Shown here one piece after another: positions 51,826 to 63,981 of a stretch of 64,000 nt of DNA (the stretch's first letter is position 1; the number at the start of each line of letters is the position of its first letter). The position numbers were made by a program, and so were the translations under genes. The stretch comes from Epiperipatus broadwayi (Eukaryota > Onychophora > Udeonychophora > Euonychophora > Peripatidae): assembly GCA_028023455.1 (NCBI GenBank), contig JAQFVV010006203.1:10762876-10826875 (forward strand), read 5' to 3'. Under the pieces are notes generated by a model. The model ran no database searches. It worked only from the letters and a program-made list of their open reading frames with translations, and was not told the origin of the DNA.

Positions 51826-51885
51826 TTTTATTAAATGTTTTTATTTTGCAACTATTTTTATTAAATGTTTTTATTTTGCAACTAT
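51826..51885. repeat. Perfect 30-bp tandem duplication
   Basis: The unit 51826-51855, beginning TTTTATTAAATG, is repeated exactly once at 51856-51885. No variation between units, so the event is recent. Confidence 0.95.
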
Positions 51886-51954
51886 AAAAAATCACTATAT
51901 GGTAACCTATATATACTTAAAAGTTTTATTCCACCACAAATTCTTGAAACATAA

Positions 51955-52140
51955 GAATAAAAACATTTGGAAAGAAAAAGTGAATGATCCCAAAGATGTA
52001 TTTCTGGTTGAATCAACCCTTTAAATGGATGCAGGGCACAATCTCTACATGCTTTCATCATTTGTTCAATATTTATCAATATCAAATTAGTGCATTTTTT
52101 TTTACAAATGCCAGACTTTCTGTATTCACATTTTGACACT
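51955..52140 (-). repeat. Weak repeat shared with 4.95-5.13 kb
   Basis: The minus strand is open for 85 codons (52139-51882), with CEYRKSGICKKKCTNLILIN and then IEQMMKACRDCALHP, rich in paired cysteines. A related but more decayed segment lies at 4945-5130. It might encode a small zinc-binding segment of a mobile element, but the family is not recognised. Confidence 0.3.
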
Positions 52141-52236
52141 ATCCACTACATATAAATAAATTAATGTCAAAAATTACAAGAAAATCAAGTCACATGTGTT
52201 AACACGTGACTTAATTTAATAAACTTGTATTACAAA

Positions 52237-52391
52237 TGTTATATAATGAGCCTGCCAATAGTTCTTAACAAGCTTTTTAGAACATCCCTATTCTTGCACC
52301 TCACTGAAAAAAGCCAGAGCCAGAAACCGGTCTGAGGATATGATATTCTGAAAAACTTGTTAAGAGCTATTAACCCACTCATTATATAACA
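52237..52391 (+). mobile_element. Hairpin element with hammerhead at its tip
   Basis: Non-coding, 155 bp. The outer 14 bp (TGTTATATAATGAG at 52237-52250 and CTCATTATATAACA at 52378-52391) are perfect inverted repeats. Complementarity continues with interruptions inward (GTTCTTAACAAGC with its counterpart ACTTGTTAAGAGC) and ends in helix I of a hammerhead. So the whole element folds as one long stem whose tip is the ribozyme. The segment 23474-23513 carries the same arm sequence in another hammerhead locus. Confidence 0.75.
52299..52337 (+). ncRNA. Hammerhead ribozyme with G8 change
   Basis: Helix I CCTCA/TGAGG is fully paired (52299-52303 with 52333-52337) and extends into the element's arms. 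The core is CTGAAAA where CUGANGA is expected: N = A is allowed, but the conserved G8 is A. Helix II (52311-52322) is reduced to two G-C pairs. GAAA 52323-52326. Helix III ACCGGT. C at cleavage position 52332. The G8 change, the general acid position, should inactivate it. Confidence 0.6.
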
Positions 52392-53029
52392 TATATACAT
52401 TAATGTTTATTATTCATTATATATTAGGCTACAGATTAACATTCTAACTCTGACATAAACTTAAAATATATATATAGGCAAGTATATTTATATTCATGCA
52501 TGCAGCATTATAGCATTTGTCAGTTGGAAATTTGATATGTGCATATACATTGTTTATATATAATTATGAAGATTTCATAAAAATCATTTACTTTTGAGTT
52601 ATTATTTAAAAACAATTTTTATTAGATATGGTTTCATTATTAATATCTGGTTGTCATAGTTTGTATGATGTAATTTGTCACTGATTGATTCATAAATTTA
52701 TAAGACTTCAAAATAAATTAGACTTCATAATTAATTTTTGAAAAAAATGAGTTATATTTGAGATTTTTATATACAATATAAAATTGTGTAAATTATTATG
52801 TGGTTGATTATATCTATGTGTATAAACATTATATATATGCCATATATGTTGAATCAAGCTGTCATTTTCAAGTGAAGGAAGATTACATGAATTGGAAGAA
52901 CTATCTAGTATTAAATGAGACATTATTGAATTTTGGAAATTAGAAGAAAAAATGAAGAGGTAATTGATTTGAAAGGTGAACAATTTTGAAGGCACAATTG
53001 AAATGAGATTTATTGTAAATAAAAAGTAG
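52392..53029. other. AT-rich non-coding stretch
   Basis: No gene or RNA recognised. The long minus-strand frame over 52708-53034 is antisense to the LINE end and AT-rich; it has no motif. Confidence 0.5.
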
Positions 53030-55495
53030 AACAATAATGATGGAGATTAATGGTATATCAGACAGAACAATAAAATTAATTATTCAATTTAATAAAAAAT
53101 ATGAAATGCAGATAATTCAGATTTATGCCTCAAGTTCTAAATTGCGATCAAGGAATAGAGAATTTTTATATAGATGCTCAAAATACTTTTGATCAGACCA
53201 AATACCATTTTAAAATTATAATGCTAAAATTGAAAAGTAATTGAAAAATGAAAGTGCTGCAGGTAAATTTGATTTTGGTGACAGAAATGAGAGAGGTTAA
53301 AAGATGTGAAAATTTCAGAAAAATGGAAAAATTGTATACTTCTTTGAGAAAAATGCTGAATGGAAATGGGCATGGGGGCATCAAAATGAATTGTATAGCA
53401 GAATTGAATTAGATTTAGACTATCAGAAAATATGTATTAAATAGTAATGTTTGTAATGGATTTGACACAGGTAGGTGTCGTTCATTAGTGAGATTCAAGA
53501 TATGAATTAATGCAAAACTGAAAACAAAAGTTATTAAGAAAGACAATATGAACAGTTATATTTTCTAATTTTGAAAAATATCCCAATGAATTTAAATTAG
53601 AACTTGCTAATCCTTCTGAAATAGTGATAAACTTTGAATGTAGTTCAAACTTATCTGAGATCAACAAGAATTTCAACAAAGATATTTGATGAAAAAAGTA
53701 GCAATTCATCAGTAAATGTTCAATTGAGACAAAATAATATATGAAGAAAAGAAAGAATATGGAAAATTTTAGAAATGATTCATTAAGGAGAATTAACTAA
53801 AATGGTATTAAAAAAAGTTAATAATGATATGAGAAAGTATAACTATGAATTGTCAAGGAAAATTATAAAAGCGAATAAAAATTTCAAAAGTATAAAATAA
53901 CATAGATATTGGATGAAAAGTTTTCACCAATAAAAAAATAGAGATGGAACTATTTTTAAAAAGAGAGATAACTTCATGAAATGTGTGGAAGACTTCTACA
54001 AATAATTACATAATAATAAAGTACAAGAAAGCAAAACAATTATTATTATCATTATAGCTTCTGAATTGCTAAACATTTCAAATAAAGAGGTGAGATATGC
54101 AATTAAATAGATAAAGAAGGGAAAACTTTTGAAAATGGTCGAATTATTGCTAACTTAAAGGAAGAAGGTGAAGAAATAGGAAAATTGGTGGCAAAATTAT
54201 ATACCACATATCTAAATAATAATGACGTACGAGGTGATTGGGAGAATGCAATAGTTATATAAACAAGATATTAGAACTTACAGATCTATTAGTTTAATAC
54301 AAAATCTTTAACAAATTAATTGCAACTTATTTATAATGAAATTATAGGCAAAGTAATAATAATAATAATAAAAAAAAAAACAACAAACAAATAATTTGGA
54401 TTTAAAAGTAGTTTTAGCACAGTGGATCATATCCAAATATTGAGAGAAGTTATTGAAATGTTCAGTAAATATGAACTGCCATTATGCTTTGCATTTATAG
54501 ATTATGAAAAGTCATTTGATTCTATAGGCATTTCCAAAATGATATAAAGATTTTTACTCTCAAGATATTAATATAGGATATTGTCATTTTGAAGAATATT
54601 AAAATCCAATAGCAGTGATTAAATTACATGTTGCCTCTAAAAGGATTAATATTGAGAAGTATTTTTAATAAGATGATTCCAGATCTCCAAAACTTTTTTA
54701 AGCAGTTTTACAAGAAGTATTTTGTAGATTAAAAAGGAAGCTATGAAAATAAAAATACATGGAGATTATTTAAAATCACCTAAATTTTGCATATGATATA
54801 ACTGCTTTGCAAAAGTTCTTTAAAACTTTAGGAAATTTTGCAAAAGTTATCAGATGAAAAGAAAAAGGTAGGACTAACTGAATTGATTTTCTATAAAAAA
54901 AGGAAATAAATATTAATAATTATGAATTAGAAATAAAAACTAACTACAAATATCTTTATCAGATTATTAATACAAATTTAAACATAATGCATAAAATTAG
55001 TCATAGAATTTAATTTGAATGGACTACTTTTGGTAAATATAACCTAAAAACAAATATGACTAATTATTTGAAAAAGCTTTTTAATAGTAATGTAATTCTT
55101 TACCATTGCTTATTTTTGGATCTGTGACTTGGGCATTTGACACAAAAGCGATAGAGACTTTAGATCACTCACTGATATACTGATGGAAATAACAAGAAAA
55201 GATAAATAGCAAAATATTTGGTGTGAGAACAAACAGTTATCATTGACATTGTTAGAAGAATTAAGATATTGAAATGGAGTTGGGCTTGACATATTGCTCA
55301 AAGAGATGGTAATATATAGACAGTTGAAATCTTAAATTGGAGTCCAAGAAATTGTAAAAGCCCTTGAAAAAGAATATATGAGAAATACTTGGATGAAAAA
55401 AAGGAAGTTTATTAGTGTAATGTAGAGATAAGAAGATATGGTTCAGAAACTATTAAACTTGAAATTTTTATTCTGTAGAGGGTAATAATTGTTGA
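53030..55495 (+). mobile_element. RTE-type LINE, heavily decayed
   Basis: The + strand relative of the RTE LINE at 44-47 kb, with many stops and frameshifts. In order: endonuclease remnants at 53040-53230 (ENFYIDAQNTFDQTKYHFKII); post-endonuclease linker; NDMRKYNYELSRKIIKANKNF near 53830; KKRDNFMKCVEDFYK near 53960; a fingers remnant near 54100; STVDHIQILREVIEMFSKYE and LPLCFAFIDYEKSFDSIG at about 54420-54530 (RT motif A, D kept); a destroyed catalytic box near 54780; C-terminal pieces to 55495. It is truncated at the 5' side within the endonuclease. Confidence 0.82.
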
Positions 55496-58400
55496 AAATA
55501 ATAATATCTTGTATGAACATTTTTGTAAGAATGAAGTAACGACTAGAATACTATAACAGATTGATTATACTTGATTATTGTGACTGATAGTAGTTATTTG
55601 CTTGTCACATTTCAGTAATTAGGGATGTATCATTAAGATGCACATATATTTATATATTTGCATTTTATTAAGTTATTGTTAAGATATCTTATATGTTATG
55701 TATATGTCAACGTTCATCACATTATTTTTATTATCAATATAAAATGAGTATAAGATTTATATAAATTTCTTTAGTCATATATGACTTTGATGATATTGTA
55801 AAGTATTTACCCAAAATATATTTTGAAATTTTGTGAAACATTTGGACAATGTAGAACACATGATTGAACTAGCATATATATGACATTAATAATTGAATAA
55901 TTGCTTAATTTGAATTATTATATGAGAATTAAAAAATTATATTTGCTTAACAAAGATTAGTAATCTCTATGAGATCTTTTAATACAGTTTTTATAGGACA
56001 CTTTACAAGACATATATTATTGTTTTGAACATTATCAATGTTTGTTTTGAAAAATAAACAATGAATTGGATAGTTTTTATTCAGAGAATGTAATCTTTGT
56101 TTATTGATTTGCAACAGTTTGGATGTAGGAATTTTAAGACTAGTTTAAATAACTTAAGACTGAATTCAAAATTATTTGCATATCAATATTATATGAAAGA
56201 TATTTTGCATTTTTTTAATATTTGTGCTGTTATTATTAGAGTAGAAAATTATATAGTATTACATGAAAGTAAATATTAAGCCTGTCATGTATATCATTTT
56301 GCTATATAATTGTGTATTTGGATCATTTTAAAGAAAGTGAATTTCATGTTATGGTTTAATGTAAGAATGTAAACAAAAGGATTACAAATTGTGTATTTTA
56401 ATATTGAAGCGGTCAATCTGATACTCGAATTGAGCTTCACAGCCCACTCAGAATCTCCCACCACCAAACCATATTCATACTCCATCCTTACACGTATATA
56501 TGCATTTATTAATACATTTTCTTTGCTTAATTAAAATAATCATTGAAGTAGATATGTATAAATATCTTAATCTAAATACCTTCAATAAATAAATATTTTA
56601 TATTTTAATATATGTGCATAATGGATACATATATATATCATACGGGAAGAGAGATTATTTGTAAAAAGTTTATATCAAAATATTTTATATTAATTTGTAT
56701 TTTTAAAATTATGTTAAATTTTATTATTTATTTTAATAATGTCGGTCAGAAAAATCTGATGCATTCCTGCTGAATATTCTCCAATGCAATTAAGTCACTT
56801 AACCGGAAATCCATTATAATTTTATATATATATATATAATTAAGGTGAAAGGTCACAATCTTTAAATGTGTCAAACTTATGATATTTTTACCCTAAAAGG
56901 TTTCATTATATTATTTTCAATTAGAGTCTCTTTGTGTCTCCACTTTGCAATGCCGGCGGAGAGAGATAAATTAGATCAGTATCATTGGGATTGTTGCTCA
57001 TAAGTTAGTAGATCTGGAAAATAGGGTAGAGTTCATGAGTGTTCCTGACTTATGTATCTTGCGCATGATTGGACTCTATGTACTTTTACCTAGATGCTAG
57101 ATCTTGTTATATGAACAGACAAAACTGACCAGTACAATATGCTTAAATGATTAAATAGTTTATTGTTCAGAAGTTAATAGGAAGTCCAATGACTAGAAGT
57201 TTCAGAATTGGTGCTATGATCCATGGATCTTGAACTCAAGAGTTTGCCACTTAATCATTGCACTAAATTAAACAGGGCAATTAAAAGCTTATTGCTGAAG
57301 GAATTAAAGTAAACTGAATGAATATATTTTATTGTGAAGTGCTTTCATCTACTAACAGTAAAACACTTTTATAATTGGATCTATATCTTTGATCATATGG
57401 TACGTTTTGTTTTAGGAATATGAAATTCTATTATTTATGTTGTGATATATTTTTGATGTAATTTTATGAATTGATGCAGTAATTTCAGGACTGAAAAAAT
57501 TTAATGATTCCAGGACTGAAGAATTTTATTAAGTTTTATGTTACTATCTTGTATACAAATTTTGCAAGAGAAATGTTTATTTGCATGATTTATATTTTAC
57601 TGGTCATGGAGTTAATTTAGAAGTGGAGGATATTGCTAAGTATATTGTCTGTTTTTAGTATTTAATTTATTCCTACAATAGCTTTCAGTTATATACAAAG
57701 GATGATATTTAATAATATGAAGAATGAATATCAAATTGTAATAATATAAAGAATGAATATCAAATTATTTACTGATCATATGTAAATGAATAATTAATTA
57801 AAGTATCAGATTCATGTCATGATCACATATTGTAGCAGTATATTACCGAGATTAAATTATTGTATTCTGCATAGTTATAACTAGTAAACAATCATCATTT
57901 TATGATTTATATGTGTACATAATGTAATTTAGATTAACACATCCATTAATTTACATATAGTATTAATGTTTGAATTTACTTCATTCGTGTTTATTTATAT
58001 GTTCATGCACACACTATATTTATATTAAAACAAAGCAATGGAATCAATTATAATTTTCAATACGCATCTAGCATAGTAAGTAGAAATAGCAGTCTTGCAA
58101 TAAGCTAATTGTTATTTATTTATTTTATATTTTGGAGAAACGGAAATAATAATTTTAAGGTATAGTGTTTATGATTGCATTTGTCCCATTATATATATGT
58201 TTATTTCATATATTCACATACATGCCTGAAATTTTCATGTACCGATAAGTAAATAAATAAAAACAACTATAGTTAGCTTACTGTAAATGGCAGTCATATT
58301 GTAAATTAGCTAACTCTATTACTTATTTTATATGTTGAAAATTGTAGAATTAATTCTAGTGTTTTGTTTTATTATATATTATTATTTCCAATATTACACA

Positions 58401-58507
58401 TATTAAAATCTTGAAAACAAAATTTATTTAATCAATGTAACTTATTTTGAACTTTTTAAAATTACATATAAATACCAGAAAAATAAGGATTATTATATCT
58501 ATTGTAG
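55496..58507. other. AT-rich non-coding stretch (possible PRODH intron)
   Basis: No upstream PRODH exon was found here. A probable copy of the 20.4-kb dispersed repeat lies at about 57170-57290, with a shared TTGCACTAAATTAAACAGGG block. The sequence just before 58508 serves as the splice acceptor (TATTGTAG). Confidence 0.45.
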
Positions 58508-58707
58508 TTAATGAAGTTATCAAAACGGATTTTGGGACAAAACCTGTTCTCAAAATTAATGAAGGCTACATTTTATGGTCATTTTGTTGCTGGAGAAGAT
58601 GAAAATTCTATAAAACCTACAGTGCATAGGATGAGAGAATTTGGAGTAAAATCAATTCTCGATTACAGTGTTGAAGATGATGCTCCCCCAGCCAGTCCTC
58701 AGGCAGG
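58508..58707 (+). CDS. PRODH: Proline dehydrogenase, internal exon
   Basis: One 200-nt exon of mitochondrial proline dehydrogenase, the FAD enzyme that oxidises L-proline to pyrroline-5-carboxylate and passes electrons to the respiratory chain. It encodes LMKLSKRILGQNLFSKLMKA and then TFYGHFVAGEDENSIKPT, followed by FGVKSILDYSVEDD. The TFYG(H/Q)FVAGE and FGV..ILDY..E(E/D)D motifs are strongly conserved in animal PRODH, at the start of the catalytic barrel just before a variable acidic linker. Splice acceptor TTGTAG ends at 58507; donor GTATAT begins at 58708. The exon starts in phase 0 and ends with two bases of a codon. The ATG at 58511 is internal, not a start. Neither the N-terminal part with its targeting peptide nor the FAD-binding part is in the window. 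Confidence 0.93.
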
Positions 58708-59374
58708 GTATATAAATATTTGTTAATTTCGTTTTTTATATATACTTTATTTTTCTACTTTTGTTTTTCAATTCAAGAATACACACATATATATACATTA
58801 TCACACATATATAACATCATTATGGCATATGCATCTGCAATACTTATGATTTAGGGTTCAAATCCAGGCCAGGTGAACTTTGGAAGCTTTTTCAAGCCAC
58901 AATTAGAGTTAGATTTTTTTTATTTTCAAATAGTTGGTAGAATTCCATTGGACAATACTAAATAAATATCTTAATATGAATTGATTGGAAGAGTTAATGC
59001 ACTGATTGTAAAAGCAAAAAAAAAAAAAAAATTAACATAATATGATTTTGCCATCATTTTTTATATGGGATAGATTACACTTCGTATGTGCTGAGCTCAT
59101 GGCTATTCATTAATAAATGAAAAAAAAAAATATTTTTTTTGGTTTTTGACAGAATCTCTATCAGTATTATATCAGTATTTTAATTTATTGAAATATTTTG
59201 TTTATATTAATGATTCAATTAAATTTGTGATTGTAGTAAGAAAGAATTATATTTTTATATTTTATGCATATATATTCTTTTAGAAGATCACATTTATTAA
59301 TTGTTTGAAGATATCTATTATCCAAAATAGAATGCCAATTCTGGAGTAAGGTTCATGAACAGTTTCATTTCTGT

Positions 59375-59545
59375 CACTTCTGGTTTTCAAACTTCTTATG
59401 AATTTTTGAGCAATAAACCATTTGATTATTTTTGCTCTGAATGGTTTTAGTGCTGTGATAGATTAACAGACTCTGGAACTCAAAGTCCATGGCTCTTGGT
59501 GCTTGAATTTATTATGAATTCCTGATCAATAATTCATTATATTAT
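59375..59545 (-). repeat. Dispersed repeat, tandem pair
   Basis: Two minus-strand copies about 127 bp apart of the repeat at 20.4 kb. Reverse-complemented they read TTTATTGCTCAAAAATTCAT followed by AAGAAGTTTGAAAACCAG, and TATTGATCAGGAATTCATAA followed by TAAATTCAAGCACCAAG. The paired arrangement mirrors the 20.4-kb locus, so the dimer is probably the mobile unit. Confidence 0.5.
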
Positions 59546-59659
59546 TTAAAATTTCCCTATCTCTAAATCAAGTTGTATACAGTTGAATGCAAATTAATTT
59601 TTTTATCAAGATCTATAAACTGCACATAGATTTTATTTTTTATTGTTTCGAAATTTTTT

Positions 59660-61210
59660 AGTGTTGGGAAAAAAATTATTCATTTGTTGTTGGAATTGGC
59701 TGATTTCAAAAATAACATTTACTGTTGACCTTAAGAATGCTTCTATTGTTCCAGTTTTTAAAAATAAAAGGAATAGACAAAATTGTAGTACAGTAATTAT
59801 AATGGAATCATATATTACAGCAAAGATATTTTTGAAGTTTTGTTGAATAGATTGTTTTCAATCATAGATGATTGGTAACCAAAGACTCAGTGTAGGTTTA
59901 GAGAATCAAAGTGCACCATAGATGTAGTTTTTGTTGTCAGAAAAATACAACAAAAGTGTCGGGGAACAAAAAATGATTTATATATTACTTTTATTGATTT
60001 GGTCAAGGCATTTGATTCAGTTAATCTAACAAATTTATGGCATTGTTTGAAATCAGTCGATTGCCTTTCAAAATTTATTCGTATTATACACCTTCTACAT
60101 AATGGAATGAGAGGAAGTGCTATTATTACTGGTGAAAAGTCTGAGGCACTTGAAATCAAAATTGGTGTAAGACAAGAATGTGTACTTGCTCTAACCTTAT
60201 TTTTAATTTTTATAACAATTGTCTTTGAAACTGTTTATAGATGGTTTCATGAAACAGAGATCAGTGGTTTACTGATGGCTTTTTTAATTTGAATCAGTTA
60301 AAAGCAAAAACAAGAACTTCATTTTTTTTGGATTTTGGAATTAAAATATGCTGATGATTCTGTTATTTTAAAAATGATTTACAGAATGTACTAAATGTTT
60401 TGAATATAACTTCAAGATTTTAGTTTAGTAATTAATATTTAAAAATCTTAATTCTTTATCAGCCAGTGGAGGAAGAAAAATCCTCACAATTTTTTTGATG
60501 ATTATCACAACTAATTTAAATACCTTGGTAGTTTTATAAATAGTAAGGTAGTCTTAGATGCTGAAGTGCAACATAGACTTTAATGTAATGGAGTATTTCA
60601 TTACAGGGAAATAAATACTGCAATTAAGCTGTATATAGAACTAGTACTTTATGCATTTTATTGTATGGAAGTGAGATTTGGACACCCTATAGACTTAGTA
60701 TAAGGTCATTAGAAAAGTTTCTTAGATGTTTAATAAAATTTTAAAAATATAATGACCAGATCATAAAACCAATCAATATGTTCTTCAAATTGCTGGATGT
60801 GATACTATAGTTCTCTATTGCAAAATTATATCTTCAGTGGATTGGACATGTAAAAATGAATGAGCAATGCAGGACTTTCTGAAAGACTGTTTTATGGTGA
60901 ACTTAAGCATGGCTTTTGGGAGAGATTAATCTCTGTACATTATAATGATTGTCTTAAGGACATTCTAAAGAAATGCAATATTAATCATTTCTGTTGGGAA
61001 GATATGATAGACAATAGAAAACATTGGAGAATTACAATTAGACATGATGTTGAAATATTTCAGAAATAAAAATTTTCTGCTGAAAAAGTTAAAGGACAGC
61101 ATCACAAAATGTTAAACAATCAGAAAAAAAATGGAACAGCATGTCCATATATGGACATATTTATGGTTCACAGATTTGTTTATATAGTCTTTGCAGAACT
61201 CATTTCTAAG
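59660..61210 (+). mobile_element. LINE (non-LTR retrotransposon), decayed, in PRODH intron
   Basis: A + strand RT element with many frame breaks. LKNASIVPVFKNK near 59730 is the RT start. LVKAFDSVNLTNLWHCLKSV at 59999-60060 is motif A with its aspartate. IGVRQECVLA at about 60160-60190 corresponds to GVRQGCVLAP with the central G changed to E. YADD is intact at 60347-60358. Then FKYLGSF near 60520, a LFYGELKHGFWERL block at about 60890 and DCLKDILKKCNINHFCWEDM at 60950-61010. The cysteine/histidine tail near 61140-61200 is scrambled. The clade is not firmly assigned. It is defective and cannot disturb PRODH splicing by coding. Confidence 0.78.
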
Positions 61211-62123
61211 CAGTTGTTTTTTTCTTTTTTTTTCTTAGAGTTGAAATCGCTCCACTTGTTTATAGTGATTGCTATAGTATATACATAGGTATGTATACAT
61301 ATGCGTATGTATGATTTAAAAGAATACTTATTGTTTTTGATAGAAAAATGGCTTAGACTTTTTCATAGCATTCTCTCTCTTACATTCTAGTTGGATATAT
61401 GGCTTGCCATATTATTTAAACCACATTATATTGAACTACAATTTGCAAAGCAATTGACTATGCATCCAGTAATGATAATTTTCTACAATATATAATTTAA
61501 AGATATCTTAAATATCTGATTTTAAAATTGTTACGCATGGGTTGAGAAAGTTTTGTCTAAGGAATGAGGAGAGGGGGTCAAATGAGAAAATGAATTTGAA
61601 TCTAATGACATTTATGTTCTTACTATAGTTCATGAAATTTTCCCAAATGTAGCTAGTTCAATTCATATTATTATGCTTAACAATGCAAAATAATTAATAA
61701 TATTAACTAAATTAAGACAATTACCGATTATACTCAGTATGATAATATATTGTCTCTGGATAGAAAATTTTTGAAGTGTTGCCGAAAATATTCCAGTGCT
61801 GTGTTGCTATTCAGAGACAATAGGCTTGTATTGATTTTGTATTTTTTTTAGAGATGAGTGAAAATAATAATGTAGAATTTTACACATAAAGTTGAAATCA
61901 AAACTATAAATTATTTATAACTGTCTGCTGATGTTGAAGCATGGTTTGACAATGACTGAACACTAAATATTTGTAACGAACATCAAACTGCATTTTTTAT
62001 TATATGTGGAAAGTTTATTGCTTTGTAAATTTAAATATGTTCAAAGTAAATTATTGATATAATATCATTGCAATCTATAATGAATTACTGAGTAAAAGTT
62101 TTTTAGGATATGAAAAACCAAAT
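61211..62123. other. AT-rich intronic sequence
   Basis: No gene, RNA or recognisable element seen. Confidence 0.5.
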
Positions 62124-62506
62124 GATCTGATTGGCTATTAATAATCACAAGCGCTGAGAGACTTGCACTCTCTCGTAAGTTAATTTCAAATCATCTGCGC
62201 TTTGAAAATAAATATTATTTACATATATTTCTGCAATTTATAACATCGATAATCTACTGCATAGTGAATCTAAAGATTTCATGCTGTATGTTTGTAATTT
62301 GAAGTCAGTGAGTAGTGTGTGAAGGTATTTAATATTCACACTTTCAGATATAAGTACTTTGGACTGGCTTGGATATATAGACAGACAAGTAAAGTTAAGA
62401 GTGGTTACCACTCTTTTCTTGTTAAATCGTTGTCCCAGTATTTACGATCTGATTGGCTATTAATAATCACAAGCGCTGAGAGACTTGCACTCTCTCGTAA
62501 GTTAAT
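62124..62506. repeat. Perfect 61-bp direct repeats, 322 bp apart
   Basis: 62124-62184 and 62446-62506 are identical over 61 bp, starting GATCTGATTGGCTATTAATA and ending CTCTCGTAAGTTAAT. Each contains a small hairpin, GAGAG...CTCTC. The intervening 261 bp contain a 9-bp-arm palindrome (AAGAGTGGT T ACCACTCTT at 62397-62415). They could be two units of a repeat with a 322-bp period, or the terminal repeats of a short element. No coding capacity. Confidence 0.9.
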
Positions 62507-63981
62507 GAATTAATCTGTAAAAATAGTTTAATATATTAGTTAAAAAGTGAATAGGAGGATATCAAAGTGACTCTTTACAGAGATTTTCTTTTTTCCAGCA
62601 TACATAATTTTGAATAGAGGTCTTATGATAGCAGGAAATTAGTTTACGTTATTCTTAGCCATTGAAATGACTAAATTTTCATTATTATTATCATCATCAT
62701 CATCTACTGAGCTCCATATATTTTTATATAGGCATGCAGAAATTTTTCTAACTAATAATGCTAGATAGAAAATTTTCAATTTTATAATGAAAGCTGAATG
62801 AATTTTATGGAATATAATTTCAATCAGAATTTTGTGAAAAAACTTTTAAAGTTTGTGAGCTTTAGTCAGATCAACTTTGGCCATTACAATTTTTTTTTTT
62901 TAATGAGAAAAGTTTATTAATGCAATGTATGGAATTTTATGCAGAATATATATATATATTAAACATATGGTAGCAGGGATGTAATTCTACAGTCTGAGTG
63001 ATTTGCATATTTGTCTTTTCTGTAAAATTAATTATAGTTCTGTTTTTTTCTTCTTCTTTATACTGATATTCTTCCAACAGATGTTGGGTAGTAAGAGCAC
63101 AAGATGCTTAAGGAGGGGTGGGATATTTTGTCTTTTGATCAAGAGATTATTTAGAGAAACCTATAATTATCATGTATTACTGAAGATCTTCTAAATTACA
63201 TTCCTATCTTAATCTAAAGTCCAATTCTAATATTTTAGCACAATGTCATTTATGTGTAAACTCTTTATAGTAGTAAGTAAAAAATATATTCACAATTTAA
63301 TCTTCAGAGTTATTCATTTTATTTGAAAATTATTAATGAAAGATGATAGTTTTGAATGTCAAATAGAATCTAGATCCATCACTTTCATGAAAAACTGCAC
63401 AGCACATAAAGGATTTGTTTAATAAAGATATTCAGGCTTTACATTAATTGAACAAGAAAGTCCTAGATAACAACAAAGTAGATATACAATACTGAAGAAA
63501 ATAGTATTAAAAGTAGAATGAAGTTTGGAAAACTTTAGAGAATTGAACAAATTTCATTGAGTTCATTCACTAAAGATTATTATAATGTAATTTATTAGAA
63601 TAGTCCAGAGATTTTTTTCAAATGATAATCCCATTAGAATCAAAAATCTACAAAAGGTTAAAATGCTCCTAGTTGTTAGTAAGAGTATTTTTATTTATTT
63701 GTTTTATCCGAAGAATAAACTAAATTTAGAAAAGATAAAACAAGAGATGGCATTGGAATGATGAAAACAAATATTGCAAAATCTGTAGAGTGAGAAAGAG
63801 AGACAAAAAATTTTCAATATGTATATTTTTTAAATGTATCATCTAGACTATTTTATTTTTTGTCTCTCTTTCTTACACTACATACCTAAAATATTTTTGC
63901 ATTGTTTTTATGTTTCTAAGATAGAGTCATTATAGTTTATATGTTAATATAATTCTTATTTATATATGACTTTAATTATAG
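62507..63981. other. AT-rich intronic sequence
   Basis: No gene recognised; short ATC repeats near 62690 and TA tracts. The final bases form the splice acceptor TTTAATTATAG. Confidence 0.5.

Larger units (their letters stand above)
58708..63981 (+). other. PRODH: PRODH intron
   Basis: An intron of 5274 nt bounded by GT at 58708 and AG at 63980-63981. It joins a GG codon remainder to A, restoring GGA and then an open acidic frame. It contains dispersed-repeat copies near 59.4 kb, a sense-oriented LINE at 59.66-61.21 kb and a 61-bp direct repeat pair at 62.1 and 62.4 kb. The rest is AT-rich with no recognised gene. Confidence 0.8.

Noticed and set aside
52708-53034. Open frame of 108 codons on the minus strand
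   Set aside because: Dominated by Phe, Ile, Asn and Leu from AT-rich sequence and partly antisense to the LINE start.
58511-58726. Reading the PRODH frame as a complete 71-residue gene
   Set aside because: The ATG is internal to a conserved motif, and the frame runs past a GT donor into intron sequence before stopping.
58800-58890. B-box-like GGTTCAAATCC suggesting a tRNA or SINE
   Set aside because: No matching A box, anticodon arm or acceptor pairing could be placed; at most a remnant.
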